DNA of 16,979 bases from an uncultured Leuconostoc sp. GTDB lineage: Bacteria; Bacillota; Bacilli; Lactobacillales; Lactobacillaceae. Below, one piece after another: positions 1 through 6,536 of the stretch; position 1 is the first letter of the stretch, and the number at the start of each line of letters is the position of its first letter. The stretch is from contig USIU01000009.1 in the NCBI GenBank assembly GCA_900554745.1, positions 1 through 16,979 on the forward strand, in the 5' to 3' direction. The notes below the pieces were generated by a model that saw only the letters and a list, made by a program, of their open reading frames with translations, was not told the origin of the DNA and made no database searches. The position numbers and the translations under genes were made by a program.

Positions 1-1
1 A

Positions 2-283
2 AAGGCTGATGGTAATTACACAACCAAGGATGGTCAAAAGGCAAACTTCACGTTGGCTTCAGCCGTTAAGCGTGTTGATAATGCCGTCGAATTGGTCGCT
101 GAAGAAGGTAAAAAGGGTAAGTTCCCTGGTGGCCAAACTGTGACTTATGGTTTGAAGCAAAAGGGTGTTGATCTTGCGCGTGATTCAATGCCAGATAATG
201 CTTGGGAAGCCGTGCAAGCTGCTAAGCAACAAATTTTAGATGGTAAAATTACGGTACCAACAAAGTTAAGTGAAGTAAAATAA
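2..283 (+). CDS. BMP/PnrA-family ABC transporter substrate-binding protein, C-terminal part (5' end outside window)
   Basis: The reading frame is open from base 2 to the TAA at 281-283, so this is the last 93 residues of a longer protein whose start lies upstream; the in-frame TTG at 53 is internal, not a start. The visible part has the typical end of basic-membrane-protein (BMP/PnrA/Med) binding proteins: a segment that reads VDNAVELVAEEG, a strand with TYGLKQKGVDLA, and a final helix before DGKITVPTKLSEV. Family members capture nucleosides outside the cell for an ABC importer; that role is inferred from the family. A strong terminator follows directly, so the importer genes are not co-transcribed downstream. 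The signal sequence cannot be seen. Family assignment is fairly secure, substrate is not. Confidence 0.8.
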   Translation, partial: KADGNYTTKDGQKANFTLASAVKRVDNAVELVAEEGKKGKFPGGQTVTYGLKQKGVDLARDSMPDNAWEAVQAAKQQILDGKITVPTKLSEVK

Positions 284-292
284 CAAATGAAG

Positions 293-329
293 CGTTGCAA
301 ACTAGTTAGTCTAGTTTGTGACGTTTTTT
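293..329 (+). terminator. Rho-independent terminator of the BMP-family gene
   Basis: A 13-bp stem (293-305 with 311-323, two G-U pairs, loop TTAGT) is followed by a run of six T. It starts 10 nt after the stop codon and ends the upstream transcript. Confidence 0.88.
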
Positions 330-405
330 AGTTACCAAGCGCTGGATTGTGAAATTTTAAAGTATTTAAATTAGCGATTTTAAACTAAATTTAATCTTAT
401 GGCTT

Positions 406-411
406 TATAAT
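406..411 (+). promoter_or_regulatory. Candidate promoter (-10 box) of the small RNA
   Basis: A perfect TATAAT lies at 406-411 in an AT-rich stretch free of genes. No good TTGACA is seen 16-18 nt upstream (best match is AACTAA-like), so the -35 part is weak. A start near 418 would give a transcript of about 195 nt ending at the terminator at 575-611. Confidence 0.4.
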
Positions 412-417
412 AAACTT

Positions 418-611
418 ATTGATAAGCAACAAGAAACTTATTAATCTAAGAACGAAACCCTGTAAATACTGGTGGATTTTCATTTTATTCTCTCTCCTAA
501 AAAATCTCTTCTCTTCTCACTCTTAAAGATAATTAATCCCCCGTATTGTTAGCAGATGCGGGGTTTCGTTTGTCAAAAAGCACCGCAACGTCATTGTTGC
601 GGTGCTTTTTT
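418..611 (+). ncRNA. Candidate structured small RNA with CU-rich loop
   Basis: No convincing protein gene exists between 330 and 763. This part has a TATAAT box at its left edge, a strong intrinsic terminator at its right edge and long-range pairing between. An outer stem pairs AACGAAACCC (451-460) perfectly with GGGTTTCGTT (561-570). Nested inside, 465-478 pairs with 535-547 (12 bp, one mismatch, one bulged base). These stems close a loop of about 56 nt (479-534) made almost only of pyrimidines and A, including TCTCTCCT and CTCTTCTCTTCTC, which could pair with AGGAG-type ribosome sites. A competing local hairpin (539-546 with 556-563) would disrupt both long stems. I do not recognise a known RNA family. 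It could be a trans-acting sRNA or a leader ended by attenuation; 6S RNA fits poorly. Confidence 0.5.
575..611 (+). terminator. Strong Rho-independent terminator of the candidate sRNA
   Basis: A perfect 15-bp stem (575-589 with 596-610, loop GTCATT) carries a GC-rich core GCACCGCAAC, an A-run on the 5' side and a T-run on the 3' side. No protein gene ends just upstream, which implies a non-coding transcript. The A/T flanks would allow it to work in both directions. Confidence 0.9.
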
Positions 612-654
612 GTGTTGTTCAGGCACGAGATGTTAGCAAGAGGCGTACCTTGTG

Positions 655-683
655 TTGACACAACCAACTGTACTATGTACAAT
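655..683 (+). promoter_or_regulatory. Promoter of the GntR-ABC operon
   Basis: A consensus -35 box TTGACA (655-660) and a -10 box TACAAT (678-683) are separated by exactly 17 nt. The expected start near 690 leaves a leader of about 74 nt before the ATG at 764, with ribosome site AGAGGTGA at 750-757. The whole spacer and -10 box lie inside the palindromic operator at 661-706. Confidence 0.8.
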
Positions 684-706
684 AGTACACGTAGTACAGT
701 TGGTTG
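661..706. promoter_or_regulatory. Palindromic operator, probable autoregulatory site of the GntR/YtrA-type repressor
   Basis: CAACCAACTGTACTA (661-675) and TAGTACAGTTGGTTG (692-706) are a perfect 15-bp inverted repeat with a 16-nt spacer. Inside the spacer is a further palindrome TGTAC-N4-GTACA (676-689), so the site holds one GTACTA (670-675) and two TAGTAC half-sites (683-688, 692-697). It covers the promoter from behind the -35 box to past the start site, ideal for repression. Binding by the adjacent GntR protein is inferred from position. Confidence 0.75.
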
Positions 707-763
707 GATATGGCATGACAAAAAATGCGGTTATCGCAAGTCAGATAAAAAGAGGTGACGTGA

Positions 764-1153
764 ATGGGACAAATTCAGAGGCATCAGCCATTGTACGAAC
801 AGCTGATGTGGCGCATCAAATCACAAGTGGCATCCGGGGCATTGCGTAGCGGGGATAAATTACCTTCTGTGAGAGAAATGGCCTTAATTGAAGGGCTTAA
901 TCCTAATACGGTAGCGAAGGCTTACAAGGCTTTAGAACAGCAACAAGTGATTGAAACGATTGCCGGCAAAGGCGCCTTCGTGTTAGCGCAAAACGAAGCG
1001 GTTGTGGATGAACACTTGTTAGCCAGTATTCAGCAGCGGTTAGAGGAGGTCATCATTGAGGCCAAGCGCGCGGCAATTCCACGGATACAGTTGCAACACT
1101 GGATTGATTTAGGCTATGGCATACAAGGGGAAGAGGCTGAGGAGGAAGCATGA
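764..1153 (+). CDS. GntR-family (YtrA-type) transcriptional repressor
   Basis: A 129-residue DNA-binding regulator. Residues 8-73 form the GntR winged helix-turn-helix, with the hallmark run GDKLPSVREMA (30-40), the recognition part NPNTVAKAYKALE (46-58) and a wing around GKGAFV. Only about 55 residues follow, too short for a FadR, HutC or MocR effector domain and typical of the YtrA subfamily, whose short helical tail serves dimer formation. YtrA-type proteins usually repress their own ABC transporter operon. Its stop overlaps the start of the downstream ATPase (ATGA, 1150-1153), so the two are translationally coupled. The large palindrome at 661-706 is the likely operator. Inducers of such operons are often cell-wall-active peptides; that is an inference here. 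Confidence 0.9.
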   Translation: MGQIQRHQPLYEQLMWRIKSQVASGALRSGDKLPSVREMALIEGLNPNTVAKAYKALEQQQVIETIAGKGAFVLAQNEAVVDEHLLASIQQRLEEVIIEAKRAAIPRIQLQHWIDLGYGIQGEEAEEEA

Positions 1154-2055
1154 CGTTAGTGGTTGAAAACATCTCGAAGAAAATTCAAAAACAGGATGTT
1201 TTAAAAAATGTGAGCTTTGAGTTACAGCAAGGCGAAATTGTGGGATTAGTGGGACGCAATGGTTCGGGGAAAACCACGTTGTTTGATACGATTTCCGGTG
1301 AATTATTACCAGATTTTGGCCGTATTGGCTTAGATGGTTTGGATTATATGAAAACCATTGCGTTACATGATCAATTATTTTATGTAGATATGCCAGAAAA
1401 TTGGTTAAGTTATTATTCGCCCAAAAAAGTGAAGACAATCTTGAAGGCAGCCTATCGTCACTTTGATGACGCCTGGTATGATGCCGAAATTAAACGCTTT
1501 GGGCTCAATAATAACAAGCGAATTCGGACTTATTCAAAAGGGATGCGAGCGTTATTTGTCATCATTGCTAGCTTTGCGAGTCGGGCGCGCTATGTTTTGC
1601 TGGATGAGCCGTTAGATGGCCTTGATGTGTTGATTCGTGATCAAGTGAAACAACTGATTGTCGATCAAGTCACCGCCCACCAAACGACGGTCTTGATCGC
1701 CTCGCATAATCTTGTCGATTTAGATACTTTGGTTGATCGCGTTTTGTTGCTCAAAAATCATACCATTGACCGGACGTTTGCCATTGAAGAAAATAAAAAC
1801 ATTAGAAAATATCAGTTGGCTTTTGCTGGTGATGAACTGCCTCGTTTCTTACGGGACAGCGGCACGATTATTGCACAAACGGGCCATATTGTGACAATTG
1901 TTTTCAATGATTTTACGGAAGAAATTGGGATTAGATTAGCGGGGCAAGATTTCAAATTTGTGGAAGAACTCCCCGTTGGCAGTGAAGATATCTTCCGAGC
2001 GAGTTTTGCGGAAGAAGCTTACGCCTGGCAGCAAGAATTGGAGGTGGCAGAATGA
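1150..2055 (+). CDS. ABC transporter ATP-binding protein (YtrB-like)
   Basis: A 301-residue cytoplasmic ATPase. Visible motifs: Walker A GRNGSGKT (35-42), Q-loop glutamine near 75, a divergent signature YSKGM (128-132) in place of LSGGQ, Walker B YVLLDEP (148-154), D-loop LDGLD and switch histidine in ASHN (186). A C-terminal extension of about 90 residues follows the ATPase core, as is common for ATPases that pair with ABC-2 membrane subunits. The start overlaps the GntR stop and its own stop overlaps the next gene (ATGA, 2052-2055), so it should form a complex with the following permease. That permease is interrupted by a stop codon, so whether this ATPase still has a working partner is open. 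Export or envelope-sensing function is inferred from the operon type. Confidence 0.92.
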   Translation: MTLVVENISKKIQKQDVLKNVSFELQQGEIVGLVGRNGSGKTTLFDTISGELLPDFGRIGLDGLDYMKTIALHDQLFYVDMPENWLSYYSPKKVKTILKAAYRHFDDAWYDAEIKRFGLNNNKRIRTYSKGMRALFVIIASFASRARYVLLDEPLDGLDVLIRDQVKQLIVDQVTAHQTTVLIASHNLVDLDTLVDRVLLLKNHTIDRTFAIEENKNIRKYQLAFAGDELPRFLRDSGTIIAQTGHIVTIVFNDFTEEIGIRLAGQDFKFVEELPVGSEDIFRASFAEEAYAWQQELEVAE

Positions 2056-2570
2056 AGCAAGCATTACGATTATATGCAGGTATTAAAAAAGATCAGATGC
2101 TGTTAGCGTTCATCTTAGGCTTGGGGCTGATGAGCCTACAAGTTGGGTCATCGCTTTGGCAACATCAATTGTCGACCATCGCTGAAAGTGGCATCTTACT
2201 CACGGGTGGTTGGTTAGCAGTGGCGTTTCTCTCGTTGTTGCTCGATCAGTCACGTCGGTTGGATGTGTGGCTCTACACGCAACGCGTTTCGCGTGGACAA
2301 TTATTTATCACACGGGTGCTTTTATTGGTGGTTTTACCAATTGTGATCGGTTTCTTGATTAATAGTGTCATGCTTTTAATCATCCAACCGGTGGATGTTA
2401 AAGGGTTGATGATCACCAATTTAAACTTTGCGGTGGGGTATGGCTTTATTGCTAGTATTGCTGCCATTATTTATACAGTGATTGGGCCAAATTGGACGAA
2501 AGTCGTGGGGCTATTATTTACCGTAGCGGTGATGGGACAACCATTAAGCAGCTTGACAGCTATTTGGTAA
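2052..2570 (+). CDS. ABC-2 type permease, N-terminal portion (truncated by in-frame stop)
   Basis: A hydrophobic protein of 172 residues with about five membrane segments (roughly 16-34, 48-66, 86-111, 126-146, 150-166). It begins at ATG 2052, overlapping the preceding ATPase by 4 nt. The TAA at 2568-2570 is followed in the same frame by a further open stretch to 2873 that encodes three more membrane segments, so the gene looks like a single 273-codon permease cut by one nonsense codon after residue 172. The surrounding frame is intact and shows no other decay. Possible explanations are a recent null mutation, a sequencing error, a functional split, or stop-codon readthrough. As it stands the protein lacks the last third usual for the family. 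Confidence 0.75.
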   Translation: MKQALRLYAGIKKDQMLLAFILGLGLMSLQVGSSLWQHQLSTIAESGILLTGGWLAVAFLSLLLDQSRRLDVWLYTQRVSRGQLFITRVLLLVVLPIVIGFLINSVMLLIIQPVDVKGLMITNLNFAVGYGFIASIAAIIYTVIGPNWTKVVGLLFTVAVMGQPLSSLTAIW

Positions 2571-2873
2571 GATAATTTACTATTGGACTTAACGATAACG
2601 TTGTTGGCTAGTCTGGCACTGTTCGGTATGGGTTACCTACTATCAAAGAAAATTAGTGGTGAAACAGCAGAAGAAGCCGTCCGGTTACGTTATTTACGTT
2701 GGCCAGTCGTTATCTTTGTTTTTGCGGCCACGGCATTAACGAGCTTGATGAGCCATGTTGGCGCGATCGATGTGAAGGTAGTGGTGAGCACCATGATCAT
2801 ACCAGTTATTTTGGCCGGCATTACGTTTGCGTTTGTCTTTAAACCAAGATTTAAAATGACTTGGGATCGCTAA
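2571..2873 (+). pseudogene. ABC-2 type permease, C-terminal portion (same frame, after nonsense codon)
   Basis: This stretch continues the frame of the upstream permease after TAA 2568-2570 and ends at a stop at 2871-2873. The first possible start is TTG 2583, giving 96 residues, but no ribosome site precedes it, so independent translation is doubtful. It encodes about three membrane segments, one at the start (LLASLALFGMGYLL) and two later ones (around WPVVIFVFAATAL and STMIIPVILAGITFAF), matching the end of an ABC-2 permease. It is listed as a broken part rather than a separate gene; a real short protein made by translational coupling cannot be excluded. Confidence 0.65.
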
Positions 2874-2891
2874 TTATCATGAGGGGGAAAA

Positions 2892-3797
2892 ATGGCATTA
2901 TTAGAAGTTAAAAATATTAGTAAGCGTTATGGTAAGAAAAAAGCCATGACGGACGTCAGCTTTCAGGTAGAAGCTGGGCGAATTGTTGGTTTAATTGGGC
3001 CAAATGGGGCTGGTAAATCGACAACGATGCGTGCGATTACAGGTTTGATGCGCTATGATTCAGGGCACATTATGTTTGATGGGCAACCCATTACTTTTAG
3101 TCATCACCAAGCGTTAGATAAAATCGGGAACTTAATTGAATATCCCGCGATTTATCCTAATTTGACAGCCTTAGAGCATTTAAAACTCTATGCGATGGAT
3201 ACTAAAACACCGGCAGATTTCCAGACATTGATGCAGAAAACACAAATTGACGGGCCTAATTTTGGTAAGCGAAAAGCTAAACATTTTTCTTTGGGCATGA
3301 AGCAGCGCTTGGGGATCGCAATTGCGCTCATTCGTAATCCAAAGTTGGTGATTTTAGATGAGCCGATGAATGGGTTGGACCCGCAATCGGTCCATGATTT
3401 ACGTATTTTAATTCGCACATTGGCTGATGAAGGCGTGGCTTTCCTGATTTCGAGTCATTTATTAGATGAACTACAAAAGTTGGTGGATGATGTGGTCATC
3501 ATTAACAACGGTAAAATCATTGAAACGGCGACGATCACGGCATTTTTCAACCAAGATCAGACACGCTGGCTGTTTGGGACGTCAGATAATTCAGCTGCGG
3601 CTACAATTGCAACAGCCAATGGATGGCCGGCAACAACTGTTGATGGGCAAATTGAAATCACGGGGGCTGAAACGTTGCAGCAAGTCATTACGGCCATCAA
3701 TCAAGCTGGCATTAGTATTACAGCCATTCAAACTGTCACGGGTAATTTGGAACGCACCTTGTTAGACAAATTGGCACATGACGAGCAGGGGGAATAA
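2892..3797 (+). CDS. ABC transporter ATP-binding protein, BcrA-like
   Basis: A 301-residue ATPase that starts at ATG 2892 behind the ribosome site GAGGGGG. Motifs: Walker A GPNGAGKS (36-43), Q-loop region around IGNLIEYP, signature FSLGMKQR (132-139), Walker B LVILDEP (152-158), D-loop NGLD and switch histidine in SSHLL (189). The last 80 residues form the small C-terminal domain seen in lantibiotic/bacitracin-type exporters, ending in a segment like NLERTLLDKL. It is closest in style to the BcrA/LanF group that removes or senses cell-wall-active peptides. It lies 3 nt before the second permease and most likely works with it, independent of the broken permease upstream. Confidence 0.92.
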   Translation: MALLEVKNISKRYGKKKAMTDVSFQVEAGRIVGLIGPNGAGKSTTMRAITGLMRYDSGHIMFDGQPITFSHHQALDKIGNLIEYPAIYPNLTALEHLKLYAMDTKTPADFQTLMQKTQIDGPNFGKRKAKHFSLGMKQRLGIAIALIRNPKLVILDEPMNGLDPQSVHDLRILIRTLADEGVAFLISSHLLDELQKLVDDVVIINNGKIIETATITAFFNQDQTRWLFGTSDNSAAATIATANGWPATTVDGQIEITGAETLQQVITAINQAGISITAIQTVTGNLERTLLDKLAHDEQGE

Positions 3798-3800
3798 AAC

Positions 3801-4565
3801 ATGTTAACATTGATGAAACAGGAGTATTATAAGGCGTTTAAACAGAACCGTCTGTATATTTGGTTAGTCTTGAGTTTTCTTTTTCCGTTAGCCGTTATGG
3901 CTATCTTTAAAACACAACGTTCAGGTGAAGTTGTGGCAAATTTTGGGCAGGCCACGTTGTATATTGTCTTTGCGGGAATTATTATCACGGCTTTAAGCGT
4001 GTCACAGGAGTTTGGGTTTGGGACCATTCGACCACTACTCTCACGGCGTTTTAGTCGCGGGCAAATCTTTGCTAGCAAATTATTGTTAAATCTCAGTGTT
4101 TATTTAGCGTTGTTTGTCACTGCATTTTTAGGGACGATGCTAGCGAAAGTCATCTTTGTCCCGAAAGTCAATTTGCAAGCCAAGTTAAACGAGATGGGGA
4201 CCGGTTGGCAAGTGATGGGGCAGACATTTGTCATCACGATGCTACAAATGGTGTTTATCGCGGCCTTAGTATTACTTATTACGAACCTCGTTAAAAGTTC
4301 GGGTGCAGCAATTGGCTTGGGCGTGGTCATGATTGTTGGGACACCCATTTTGACAAGTCTATCGGCGTTGTTGATTGAGATGGCGCCGGTGATGAAGTGG
4401 AATCCCTTTAATATTTATTTAGGCATTGCAATGCTAGAACTACCGAAGACAGCCTTCAAAGCACTGGTGCATTTGCCACAAACAACCGTCATTTGGGTTT
4501 ATATGGTGGATATTGTGTTGATGTATGGCGCGGCATACTGGATTTTTAAAAAACGTTCAGTTTAA
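3801..4565 (+). CDS. ABC-2 type permease (BcrB/LanE-like)
   Basis: A 254-residue membrane protein with about six predicted segments: around 21-38, 50-66, 95-114, 144-164, 172-194 and 228-249. It opens with a basic cytoplasmic stretch (MKQEYYKAFKQNR), then the first membrane helix, and contains the phrase EFGFGTIRPLLSRRFSRGQ before the third helix, which is typical of ABC-2 permeases (the conserved E-xx-xGT-x(R/K) loop). The start follows the ATPase stop by 3 nt and no terminator separates them, so the pair should form one transporter. It is the last gene of the operon and is closed by a strong terminator. Substrate unknown; antimicrobial peptide or lipid-linked compound is a family-based guess. 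Confidence 0.9.
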   Translation: MLTLMKQEYYKAFKQNRLYIWLVLSFLFPLAVMAIFKTQRSGEVVANFGQATLYIVFAGIIITALSVSQEFGFGTIRPLLSRRFSRGQIFASKLLLNLSVYLALFVTAFLGTMLAKVIFVPKVNLQAKLNEMGTGWQVMGQTFVITMLQMVFIAALVLLITNLVKSSGAAIGLGVVMIVGTPILTSLSALLIEMAPVMKWNPFNIYLGIAMLELPKTAFKALVHLPQTTVIWVYMVDIVLMYGAAYWIFKKRSV

Positions 4566-4578
4566 TAATAGATCATAA

Positions 4579-4612
4579 AAAAGGCGGACGACCGAGTGGT
4601 CGTCCGCCTTTT
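4579..4612. terminator. Bidirectional terminator between convergent genes
   Basis: A perfect 15-bp stem with core GGCGGACGACC, loop GAGT and flanking AAAA/TTTT. It follows the (+) permease stop by 13 nt and lies downstream of the (-) aldo/keto reductase, so it can end both transcripts. Confidence 0.92.
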
Positions 4613-4616
4613 GCGT

Positions 4617-4632
4617 TGTTTCACGTGAAACA
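4617..4632. other. parS chromosome-partition site (ParB/Spo0J binding)
   Basis: TGTTTCACGTGAAACA is a perfect 16-bp palindrome matching the widely conserved bacterial parS consensus TGTTNCACGTGAAACA at every fixed position. ParB loads on such sites, spreads along the DNA and helps orient replication origins and recruit SMC. parS sites normally cluster near oriC, so the site gives a rough chromosomal position. It sits between the bidirectional terminator and the stop codon of the aldo/keto reductase, a place free of coding constraint. Confidence 0.93.
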
Positions 4633-4644
4633 GCAATGAACGGG

Positions 4645-5505
4645 TTAAAAATCTGCTGTGTCAGGATTTGTGTGGACACCGCCAACCCCATGGAGGGCAT
4701 CTAAGGCCGCCATATCTTCTGGGGTGAGGTTAAAATCAAATACATCTAAATTCGCTTGAATATAGGCTTCGTGCGTTGATTTTGGTAGGGGCAAGAAGCC
4801 TTTTTCCAATGACCAACGAATCAAGATTTGTGGAACAGACTTGCCGTACTTCGCAGCCAAATCAGCGACTTGTGGCAAGTGGACGAGTTTACCTGTGCCT
4901 AATGGTGAGTAGGCTTCGTCCAAAATATCATGTGCCTTATCGTAAGCGACGAGCTCGGCCTGGGCATCAGAAGGGTTCAGGAAACTTTGGTTCACCATTG
5001 GGGCAACCGTTTGCGTTTTCGCGAGTGCCTCCAAATGATGGATTTGGAAGTTGGAAACGCCGATGGCACGAACTTGACCGTCAGCATAGGCTTCTTCCAT
5101 GGCTCGCCAAGTCTCTGCGTTAGCCTGTTCCCAAGCTTGCGGTCCTTGCTGTTGTACCGCAGCCGGATTTGGCCAATGGATAAGATACAAATCAACATAA
5201 TCCAAACCCAGCGTTGCTAATGATGTGGCCAAAGCTGCCTTGGCTGCTTCGTAACTGTGGGCATTATTCCAAAGTTTTGTCGTAACAAAAAGTTCGTCGC
5301 GTGCAATGCCCGAATCTTTAATTGCCCGACCAACGGAAGCTTCATTACCGTAAATGGCGGCTGTGTCGATATGCCGATAACCGGCTTCTAATGCCCATTT
5401 AACGGCATCATAGGCGACATCGCCGTCCGCTGATTGCCAAGTACCAAAACCAATGACTGGGATTTGAACCCCATTAGCCAATGTATAAGTCTCTGTCAGT
5501 GCCAT
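4645..5505 (-). CDS. Aldo/keto reductase (2,5-diketo-D-gluconate reductase-like)
   Basis: A 286-residue NADPH-type oxidoreductase with a TIM-barrel fold. The start at 5505 is chosen because GGAGGTAA (5518-5511) precedes it at 5 nt; the 24 further residues open upstream are not family-like. The full catalytic tetrad is visible: D47 and Y52 in HIDTAAIYGNE, K77 in TTKLWN, H110 in LYLIHWPNP. Later motifs AIGVSNF, VNQSFLNP and the cofactor-binding LPLPKST are present. Such enzymes reduce sugars, keto acids or methylglyoxal-like carbonyls in the cytosol; the exact substrate cannot be read. A -10 box TATACT (5612-5607) and a palindrome GAACAGCTGTTC lie upstream, and no clear terminator separates it from the metal-binding protein gene before it, so read-through is possible. 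Confidence 0.93.
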   Translation of the reverse strand: MALTETYTLANGVQIPVIGFGTWQSADGDVAYDAVKWALEAGYRHIDTAAIYGNEASVGRAIKDSGIARDELFVTTKLWNNAHSYEAAKAALATSLATLGLDYVDLYLIHWPNPAAVQQQGPQAWEQANAETWRAMEEAYADGQVRAIGVSNFQIHHLEALAKTQTVAPMVNQSFLNPSDAQAELVAYDKAHDILDEAYSPLGTGKLVHLPQVADLAAKYGKSVPQILIRWSLEKGFLPLPKSTHEAYIQANLDVFDFNLTPEDMAALDALHGVGGVHTNPDTADF

Positions 5506-5606
5506 AAACATTACCTCCATGTCTAGCTGCGACCAAGCCACGTCAAATTTGTCTGAAATAACGGGCCCATTTTGCAAAAGTGAGTAAAACTTTTGTCCTC
5601 AATGGT

Positions 5607-5612
5607 AGTATA
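5607..5612 (-). promoter_or_regulatory. Possible -10 box of the aldo/keto reductase promoter
   Basis: TATACT on the (-) strand, about 100 nt before the ATG at 5505. No good -35 hexamer is found 16-18 nt upstream, so this is tentative; activator dependence or read-through from upstream is possible. Confidence 0.35.
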
Positions 5613-5622
5613 ACACTTTTTT

Positions 5623-5634
5623 GAACAGCTGTTC
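5623..5634. promoter_or_regulatory. Perfect 12-bp palindrome upstream of the aldo/keto reductase gene
   Basis: GAACAGCTGTTC lies 10 bp upstream of the TATACT box, where a -35 hexamer would be. It could be an operator for a dimeric regulator or the stem of a short hairpin; it is not followed by a U-run in the (-) direction. An ATCAC-N4-GTGAT repeat (5637-5650) adjoins it. Confidence 0.35.
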
Positions 5635-5651
5635 GTATCACGGTTGTGATC

Positions 5652-6536
5652 TTACTTCATGATGGCTTCGATTTGTTTCAATTCTGCCAATTTCCAACTC
5701 ACGTAATGTTCACCGTTTGGGATGGTTTCCGTGACATTGACGACTGGCACGTGGTTGGCTTTGGCGAGATTGATGATGTTTGTGACGGTTGAACTAGTGG
5801 TTTGTTTGTTATTGACAATGAAAGCAATTTTGTGTGATGTAATCGCTGTTTTCAAAGCTGATAAGGTTGCCGGTGAGGGGTCATTGCCTTCTTCAATTGC
5901 TTCGGAAAAATCAGTATCCATGACGTGGTAACCGAGCGCATCTAACATGTATTCAAAGACTGGTTCCGTTTGTGCGACTTCTTGATTTTGCGACTTTGTT
6001 TTCAATTGTGCCACTAAATCAGTGATGGGTTGTAGGCTGGCGATATATTTCTTAGCGTTAGCTTGATAATCTGCTTTGTGGGCAGGATCCTTTTTAGACA
6101 AGAGATTAGCTAAATAGTTCGCCGATTGAATCATGGTGTTGGGGTCGTTCCACAAATGGGGATTTTGGCCCATTTTGTCATGTAAGACGTCTTCACCAAC
6201 CTCGACGAGTTGTGACTTTGGGGAAGATTTAGCGAGTTTGGTCAACCAAGCATCGTACCCTAAGCCGTTGGCAATCACAATGTCGGTCCCATTAACTTTT
6301 TTGGCGACGGCAGTTGTCGGTTCATAATCTTCGGGTGAAATATTATCGTGTTTGATGATGGCTGTCGCCGTGCCGTGATTCCCAATCACGGTTTGTGCCA
6401 TCTCGGCGTAAAAGTCGGTTGACGTGATAATACTGATTTTATGTGAAGTCTTTTGCGGTGCTTCGCTGCCCTTAAAAGCAGCAAAGCCCACAATGGCAAT
6501 GATAATAACTGCTAACACGGCAATGAGTTTTTTCAT
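5652..6536 (-). CDS. Metal ABC transporter substrate-binding protein (ZitS/AdcA-like, cluster A-I)
   Basis: A 294-residue extracytoplasmic binding protein. Residues 1-21 are KK plus a long hydrophobic run, a signal or anchor, but there is no cysteine here or anywhere in the protein, so the usual lipid attachment is impossible. Cluster A-I landmarks are present: SPEDYEPT (67-74) where most homologues have DPHxYEPT, NPHLWNDP (125-132) with ligand His127, TEPVFEYM (190-197) where zinc types have His and manganese types Glu, and a C-terminal VNVTETIPNGEHY. The likely ligands are thus Glu69, His127, Glu191 plus an acidic residue. The start overlaps the regulator stop (ATGA). No ATPase or permease gene is adjacent, so it must work with a transporter encoded elsewhere. 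Zinc is suggested by the regulator, but the ligand set leaves manganese open. Confidence 0.88.
   Translation of the reverse strand: MKKLIAVLAVIIIAIVGFAAFKGSEAPQKTSHKISIITSTDFYAEMAQTVIGNHGTATAIIKHDNISPEDYEPTTAVAKKVNGTDIVIANGLGYDAWLTKLAKSSPKSQLVEVGEDVLHDKMGQNPHLWNDPNTMIQSANYLANLLSKKDPAHKADYQANAKKYIASLQPITDLVAQLKTKSQNQEVAQTEPVFEYMLDALGYHVMDTDFSEAIEEGNDPSPATLSALKTAITSHKIAFIVNNKQTTSSTVTNIINLAKANHVPVVNVTETIPNGEHYVSWKLAELKQIEAIMK

Noticed and set aside
418..611. 6S RNA
   Set aside because: Length is about right, but the ends are not paired as a closing stem, the 3' end is a separate terminator hairpin, and the inside is one pyrimidine-rich loop rather than a central bubble between long helices.
451..611. 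T-box leader of the GntR operon
   Set aside because: There is no AGGGTGGNACCGCG box, the operon is not for amino acids or tRNA charging, and the operon has its own promoter downstream of the terminator.
533..849. Short open frames on both strands between the BMP gene and the GntR gene
   Set aside because: They run through the terminator hairpin and the operator palindrome, lack ribosome sites and have no recognisable protein character.
5506..5577. N-terminal extension of the aldo/keto reductase
   Set aside because: The extra 24 residues have no family similarity, and a strong ribosome site sits directly before ATG 5505.
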